Origin: Candidatus Omnitrophota bacterium
GTDB taxonomy: Bacteria; Omnitrophota; Gorgyraeia; Gygaellales; Profunditerraquicolaceae
Direction of reading: 5' to 3'
Length of the DNA: 9,935 bases
NCBI GenBank assembly: GCA_018814745.1
Contig: JAHIZC010000001.1
Span: 1 to 9,935 of the forward strand
Under the pieces are notes generated by a model that was not told the origin of the DNA, ran no database searches, and saw nothing but the letters and a program-made list of their open reading frames with translations. The stretch's first letter is position 1. Each line of letters begins with the position of its first letter. The translations under genes were made by a program, and so were the position numbers. This document shows positions 6,648-9,935 of the stretch, piece after piece.

Positions 6648-7738
6648 GAATATTCTCCTGAGCGCGAAATATTCAAGAGCATCCCAACACTGATCATATC
6701 AAGCACAAGTGATGTTCCTCCGTAGCTGATAAAAGGTAACGGCAGCCCTTTAGTAGGCAGTAGGCCGCAAGAGACTCCGATGTTAATTACTGCCTTAAGA
6801 GAAATCATCAGCACCAACCCCAGGCTCAAAAAATAACCGAATCTGTCAGTAGTGTTCTTTATGATCTTCAGTCCCTGCAAAATAAAAATCATAAATAACG
6901 CGATCACACCCAGAGTCCCCAATAACCCCAGTTCTTCTCCGATAATAGAAAAAATAAAATCCGTATGTGCGGCAGGCAGATAAAATAATTTTTGTTTAGA
7001 GTGTCCCAGGCCTAAACCTAATAACCCTCCCGAGCCTAAGGCTATTTGCGACTGAATGATCTGAAACCCTCCACCCTGAGGGTCGAGCCAGGGATTTAAA
7101 AACGCAAGAACCCGCGCCCTTCTATAAGCTACTCTGAATATCAATGCATAAAGTATGGGCAGGCTCGCTAAGCCCAAAGATAAAAAGTAGAACGGCCTGA
7201 TACCCGCGACAAAGAGCATAATCAACACAACTATACTGATTGATAAAGCTGTTCCCAGGTCCGGCTGCATAAGTATCAATAACGTACATACGCCTAAGAC
7301 AGATAAAGGTGGTAGTAAACCCCTAGAGAGATCCTTAATCACCTTCCCCTTTCTGGCAATAAAGTCCGCTAGATAAATAATCAAACACATCCCGGCTAAC
7401 TCAGAAGGCTGAAAACTGAAGAATTTGAACCTAAACCATCTGCGCGCTCCGGATACCTCTCTACCGACTCCGGGAATCAATACTAAGATCAATAATACAA
7501 CGGCAAAAAACAGCAGCGGCCTGGCGAACTTTCTCAGATCGCGATAATCTATACTCATCGCAAAAAAAGCAAGTATCGCTCCTACAACCAAAAAGCTGAG
7601 GTGTCTTTTAAAAAAATAAAAGCTATCTTTATATCTCTCCCAGGCATGGATGCTTGAAACGCTATAGATCATTACCAACCCGATACAGATCAAAATAATC
7701 GAAACCGCAAATAAATTAAACCTTGCTCTTTGCATCAT
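6644..7738 (-). CDS. ftsW: Septal peptidoglycan polymerase FtsW (SEDS family)
   Basis: FtsW polymerises lipid II into septal glycan strands together with a class B penicillin-binding protein such as FtsI. The 364-residue, strongly hydrophobic product fits the usual ten membrane segments. SEDS signatures are FQPSELAG (109-116), MQPDLGTA (157-164), the extracellular DPQGGGFQIIQSQIALGSGG (219-238), and LPAAHTDFIFSIIGEELGL (254-272). Asp260 in HTDF is the catalytic acid equivalent. The C-terminal motif is GLPLPFISYGGTS (331-343). Position between murD and murG, and GEELG rather than the RodA-type ending, favour FtsW over RodA. The frame begins inside the 3' end of murD; two adjacent ATGs compete as start. 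Confidence 0.94.
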   Translation of the reverse strand: MMQRARFNLFAVSIILICIGLVMIYSVSSIHAWERYKDSFYFFKRHLSFLVVGAILAFFAMSIDYRDLRKFARPLLFFAVVLLILVLIPGVGREVSGARRWFRFKFFSFQPSELAGMCLIIYLADFIARKGKVIKDLSRGLLPPLSVLGVCTLLILMQPDLGTALSISIVVLIMLFVAGIRPFYFLSLGLASLPILYALIFRVAYRRARVLAFLNPWLDPQGGGFQIIQSQIALGSGGLLGLGLGHSKQKLFYLPAAHTDFIFSIIGEELGLLGTLGVIALFMIFILQGLKIIKNTTDRFGYFLSLGLVLMISLKAVINIGVSCGLLPTKGLPLPFISYGGTSLVLDMISVGMLLNISRSGEYS

Positions 7739-9008
7739 CTCCTGCTTCAGCTTCCGCTAACCTTAAGACTGCTTGTTTAAACTGCCTTCCTCTTTCTTCG
7801 TAATTTAAGAACATATCAAAGCTCGAACACATTGGAGATAGTAATATACAGTCTCCTGCGCTAGCCTTATGATGTGCTTCTCTTACTGCCTCCTCCAATG
7901 TATCAGCGCGCCGAACGGAAAGACTCCCCCGGAAAACATCCTCAATTATTCCGGCTGCTTCCCCGATTAAAATCACCTCTTTGACTTTACCTTTTGCCAG
8001 ACCTAAAACACTATTATAGTCGACCCCTTTATGCTTACCTCCGGCGATCCAGATTATCGGATCGTTTATATTCTCTAAAGCCCAAATTGCTGATTCCACG
8101 GTAGTACTTTTGGAATCATTGATAAAAGTTATATTATCTATCCGGCTTACCTGCTCCATGCGATGTTCAATACCCTGGAATCCTTCAAATACCCTCAATA
8201 CCGCTTGCTTATCGACACCTAATAATGAACCGACGGTCAATACCGCAGCCTGGTTAGGATTAAATTCTGCACTCTTGGAGAAGTACACAACTCCTGCATT
8301 CGCATTTTCTGATAATTCTCTCAGCGTTGGATCGTCGCGGTTTACTACCAGATAATCAGTGCTATCCTGGTTTATAAACACTCTACTCTTAGCCTCAAGA
8401 TACTCCCGGATATTACTATACCTGTCTAGATGATTGGCGGAAAAATTTAGCATCACTGATATTTTCGGCTTAAAATCTATGATCCTCTCTAATTGAAAAG
8501 AGCTTACCTCTAAAGATACGAAATCTTCAGCCTCCATCTTATCAACTTCTTGGGAAAATGGTTTACCGATATTACCACAGACAAAAACCTTTTTTCCTGA
8601 CTCTTCTAAGATCCTGCCGATTAAAATCGTAACCGTAGTCTTCCCGTTAGAACCGGTTACGGCAATGATCGTGGCAGAACATAAAGATGCGGCGACTTCT
8701 ATCTCGCTAATAACCGGAATTCCGCTTTCTTGCGCCCAGACAACCGGGGCGGCATTATTTGCTACCCCAGGAGAGATCACTAAAATATCTCTCTCCTTTA
8801 TGAACTCCTGAGTATGTCTTCCTAATTCAACTTTGATCTTTTTTGATATGAGCGACTTTGCATATCTACGCGTAATCTCTGTATCATTATTATCGGTAAC
8901 TTTGACATCCGCGCCTAAAGTATAAAGCAGATTAGCACAAGCCAGGCCCGAACGCGCCAACCCCACTACCGTAATATTCTTACCTTTATAATAATCCGTA
9001 TTTATCAT
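7716..9008 (-). CDS. murD: UDP-MurNAc-L-alanine--D-glutamate ligase MurD (shortened centre)
   Basis: MurD adds D-glutamate to UDP-MurNAc-L-Ala with ATP in the cytoplasm. The 430-residue product shows an N-domain dinucleotide-like loop VVGLARSGLA (14-23), the P-loop TGSNGKTT (118-125), the HLDRY motif (193-197) and Lys207, the likely carbamylated lysine. NDSKSTT (297-303), AGGKHKG (322-328) and a C-terminal LLSPMCSSFDMF (389-400) complete the set. The last is the D-Glu-binding SPxxxSxDxF signature of MurD. Lys207 to Lys300 spans 93 residues, against 121 in E. coli (198 to 319), so about 28 residues of the central domain are missing between FSKSAEF and NPNQAAV. The frame is intact. The ATG lies six bases after the mraY stop, with AAGGG (9016-9012) overlapping that stop. 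Confidence 0.93.
   Translation of the reverse strand: MINTDYYKGKNITVVGLARSGLACANLLYTLGADVKVTDNNDTEITRRYAKSLISKKIKVELGRHTQEFIKERDILVISPGVANNAAPVVWAQESGIPVISEIEVAASLCSATIIAVTGSNGKTTVTILIGRILEESGKKVFVCGNIGKPFSQEVDKMEAEDFVSLEVSSFQLERIIDFKPKISVMLNFSANHLDRYSNIREYLEAKSRVFINQDSTDYLVVNRDDPTLRELSENANAGVVYFSKSAEFNPNQAAVLTVGSLLGVDKQAVLRVFEGFQGIEHRMEQVSRIDNITFINDSKSTTVESAIWALENINDPIIWIAGGKHKGVDYNSVLGLAKGKVKEVILIGEAAGIIEDVFRGSLSVRRADTLEEAVREAHHKASAGDCILLSPMCSSFDMFLNYEERGRQFKQAVLRLAEAEAGDDAKSKV
7733..7743 (-). promoter_or_regulatory. ftsW ribosome binding site, start choice
   Basis: AGGAG (7743-7739 on the minus strand) abuts the first ATG (7738-7736) with no spacer and lies three bases before the second ATG (7735-7733). 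The second ATG is therefore the likelier start, making FtsW one residue shorter and the murD overlap 20 bases instead of 23. Confidence 0.5.
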
Positions 9009-9014
9009 CAGCCC

Positions 9015-9935
9015 TTATCTAATTTTAAGCGTAACTAATGTAAGAAGTGCCAACAAGCCGGCGATGATCCAGAATCTTACGATCACCTTATTCTCCGGCC
9101 AATTCATGAATTGAAAGTGATGATGCAACGGAGCAATTTTGAATATACGCTTTTTAGTCAGGCGAAAAGAGCCTACCTGCATGATCACGGAGAGCGCCTC
9201 CAAAACGAAGATTCCCCCGACAACGACTAAGAGCAGTTCTTTCTTGATTAACAATGCCACAGTTCCGATCGCACCGCCTAACGCCAAAGACCCCACATCC
9301 CCCATGAAAACCGATGCCGGATAACAATTAAACCAAAGAAAACCTAACCCCGCCCCCATGATACTGGCGCAAAAAACAGTTAATTCCGCACTATTTTTAA
9401 TATATGGAATCAGTAAGTACTCGCTAAGATTTATATTTCCCGTAACATAAGATAAAACGCTAAAGGCTAATGCCACCATCACTACGATGCCTATAGCCAA
9501 GCCATCCAACCCATCGGTAAGATTGACTGCATTTGACGTCCCGGCAATCACCAGGATCACAAACAATATATAAAACCCGTCTAAATCTAATACTATATTT
9601 TTCAGGAAAGGAAAATCTAACTTTATATTTATTTCCGGATCGATTAAAAATACCACCCCTAATATCAAACCCAGGATGATCTGGCTGGTCAATTTTGCTC
9701 TGGCAGTCAGACCTTTAGATTTCTTCTTTACCTGTTTTAGGTAATCATCAATAAACCCGGTGATCCCCAACCATATAGTACTAAAGAGTGCTATGTGAAT
9801 GTATTTATTGGTAATATCCGCCCATAAAAGCGTAGAAGATACGATCGCCAGCAATATCAAGATCCCCCCCATCGTAGGAGTATCCTGTTTACTGCGGTGC
9901 AATTCATCCAATTTCTCGCTATCCTCTTTACGAAC
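9015..9935 (-). CDS. mraY: Phospho-MurNAc-pentapeptide translocase MraY, 5' end missing
   Basis: MraY moves phospho-MurNAc-pentapeptide from UDP to undecaprenyl phosphate in the membrane, giving lipid I. The frame is open to the window edge, showing 306 C-terminal residues; about 55-60 N-terminal residues with the first membrane helices lie outside. The visible part begins in the first cytoplasmic loop (VRKEDSEK). It includes TPTMGG, the aspartate pair in FIDDYLK, NAVNLTDGLDGLA, the third catalytic Asp in FMGDVGSLALGG, and APLHHHFQ near the C-terminus. It ends LVTLKIR much like E. coli MraY. The TTG at 9911 is an internal Leu codon, not the start. As the first gene seen, it probably continues from murF and murE further right. 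Confidence 0.96.
   Translation of the reverse strand, partial: VRKEDSEKLDELHRSKQDTPTMGGILILLAIVSSTLLWADITNKYIHIALFSTIWLGITGFIDDYLKQVKKKSKGLTARAKLTSQIILGLILGVVFLIDPEINIKLDFPFLKNIVLDLDGFYILFVILVIAGTSNAVNLTDGLDGLAIGIVVMVALAFSVLSYVTGNINLSEYLLIPYIKNSAELTVFCASIMGAGLGFLWFNCYPASVFMGDVGSLALGGAIGTVALLIKKELLLVVVGGIFVLEALSVIMQVGSFRLTKKRIFKIAPLHHHFQFMNWPENKVIVRFWIIAGLLALLTLVTLKIR

Noticed and set aside
8110..8355. Plus-strand open frame of 81 codons
   Set aside because: Antisense to murD; it spans the shortened region but shows no protein features of its own.
7716..9008. murD as a frameshifted pseudogene
   Set aside because: All motifs before and after the shortened segment are in one frame and the catalytic residues are kept.
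9139..9324. Plus-strand open frame of 61 codons
   Set aside because: Antisense to mraY, in the region encoding the strongly conserved GDVGS and HHH motifs.
9909..9911. TTG as the mraY start
   Set aside because: The frame continues upstream to the window edge with typical MraY loop residues, and the TPTMGG motif would sit only 11 residues from the start instead of about 70.

Overview
The window is a long stretch of a division and cell wall (dcw) cluster. Every gene lies on the minus strand, so transcription runs from right to left. In transcription order it holds mraY (5' end outside the window), murD, ftsW, murG, murC, murB, ddl, ftsQ and ftsA. After a 308-base non-coding stretch comes the start of a further gene cut by the left edge, read here as the first 23 codons of a yggS/ylmE-type PLP-binding protein. 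The organism is a bacterium that makes peptidoglycan. GC content looks moderate (low to mid 40s by eye). The order murG-murC-murB-ddl-ftsQ-ftsA occurs in several Gram-negative-type phyla. The AT-leaning coding style and the GC-rich palindromic intergenic repeat would suit an uncultured lineage such as Omnitrophota, but that placement is a guess.

Region by region: 9015-9935 is partial mraY; 7716-9008 murD; 6644-7738 ftsW; 5556-6647 murG; 4183-5547 murC; 3275-4177 murB; 2343-3284 ddl; 1625-2362 ftsQ; 379-1635 ftsA. Gaps between these genes are at most 8 bases and five junctions overlap by 4 to 23 bases, so they form one translationally coupled operon with no internal promoter space. Positions 71-378 hold three back-to-back inverted repeats and a strong leftward promoter that sits just ahead of the partial yggS-like gene.

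The genes work in sequence. MurD and MurC (with MurB making the UDP-MurNAc acceptor, and Ddl making D-Ala-D-Ala) build the cytoplasmic UDP-MurNAc-peptide. MraY and MurG turn it into lipid I and lipid II. FtsW polymerises lipid II at the septum. FtsQ and FtsA belong to the divisome that positions this synthesis.

I do not see a new system here. The points that deserve a second look are: ftsZ is missing from its usual place after ftsA; the FtsA itself has degraded nucleotide-binding motifs; MurD lacks about 28 residues of its central domain; and the ftsA-yggS gap is tiled with unusual inverted repeats.
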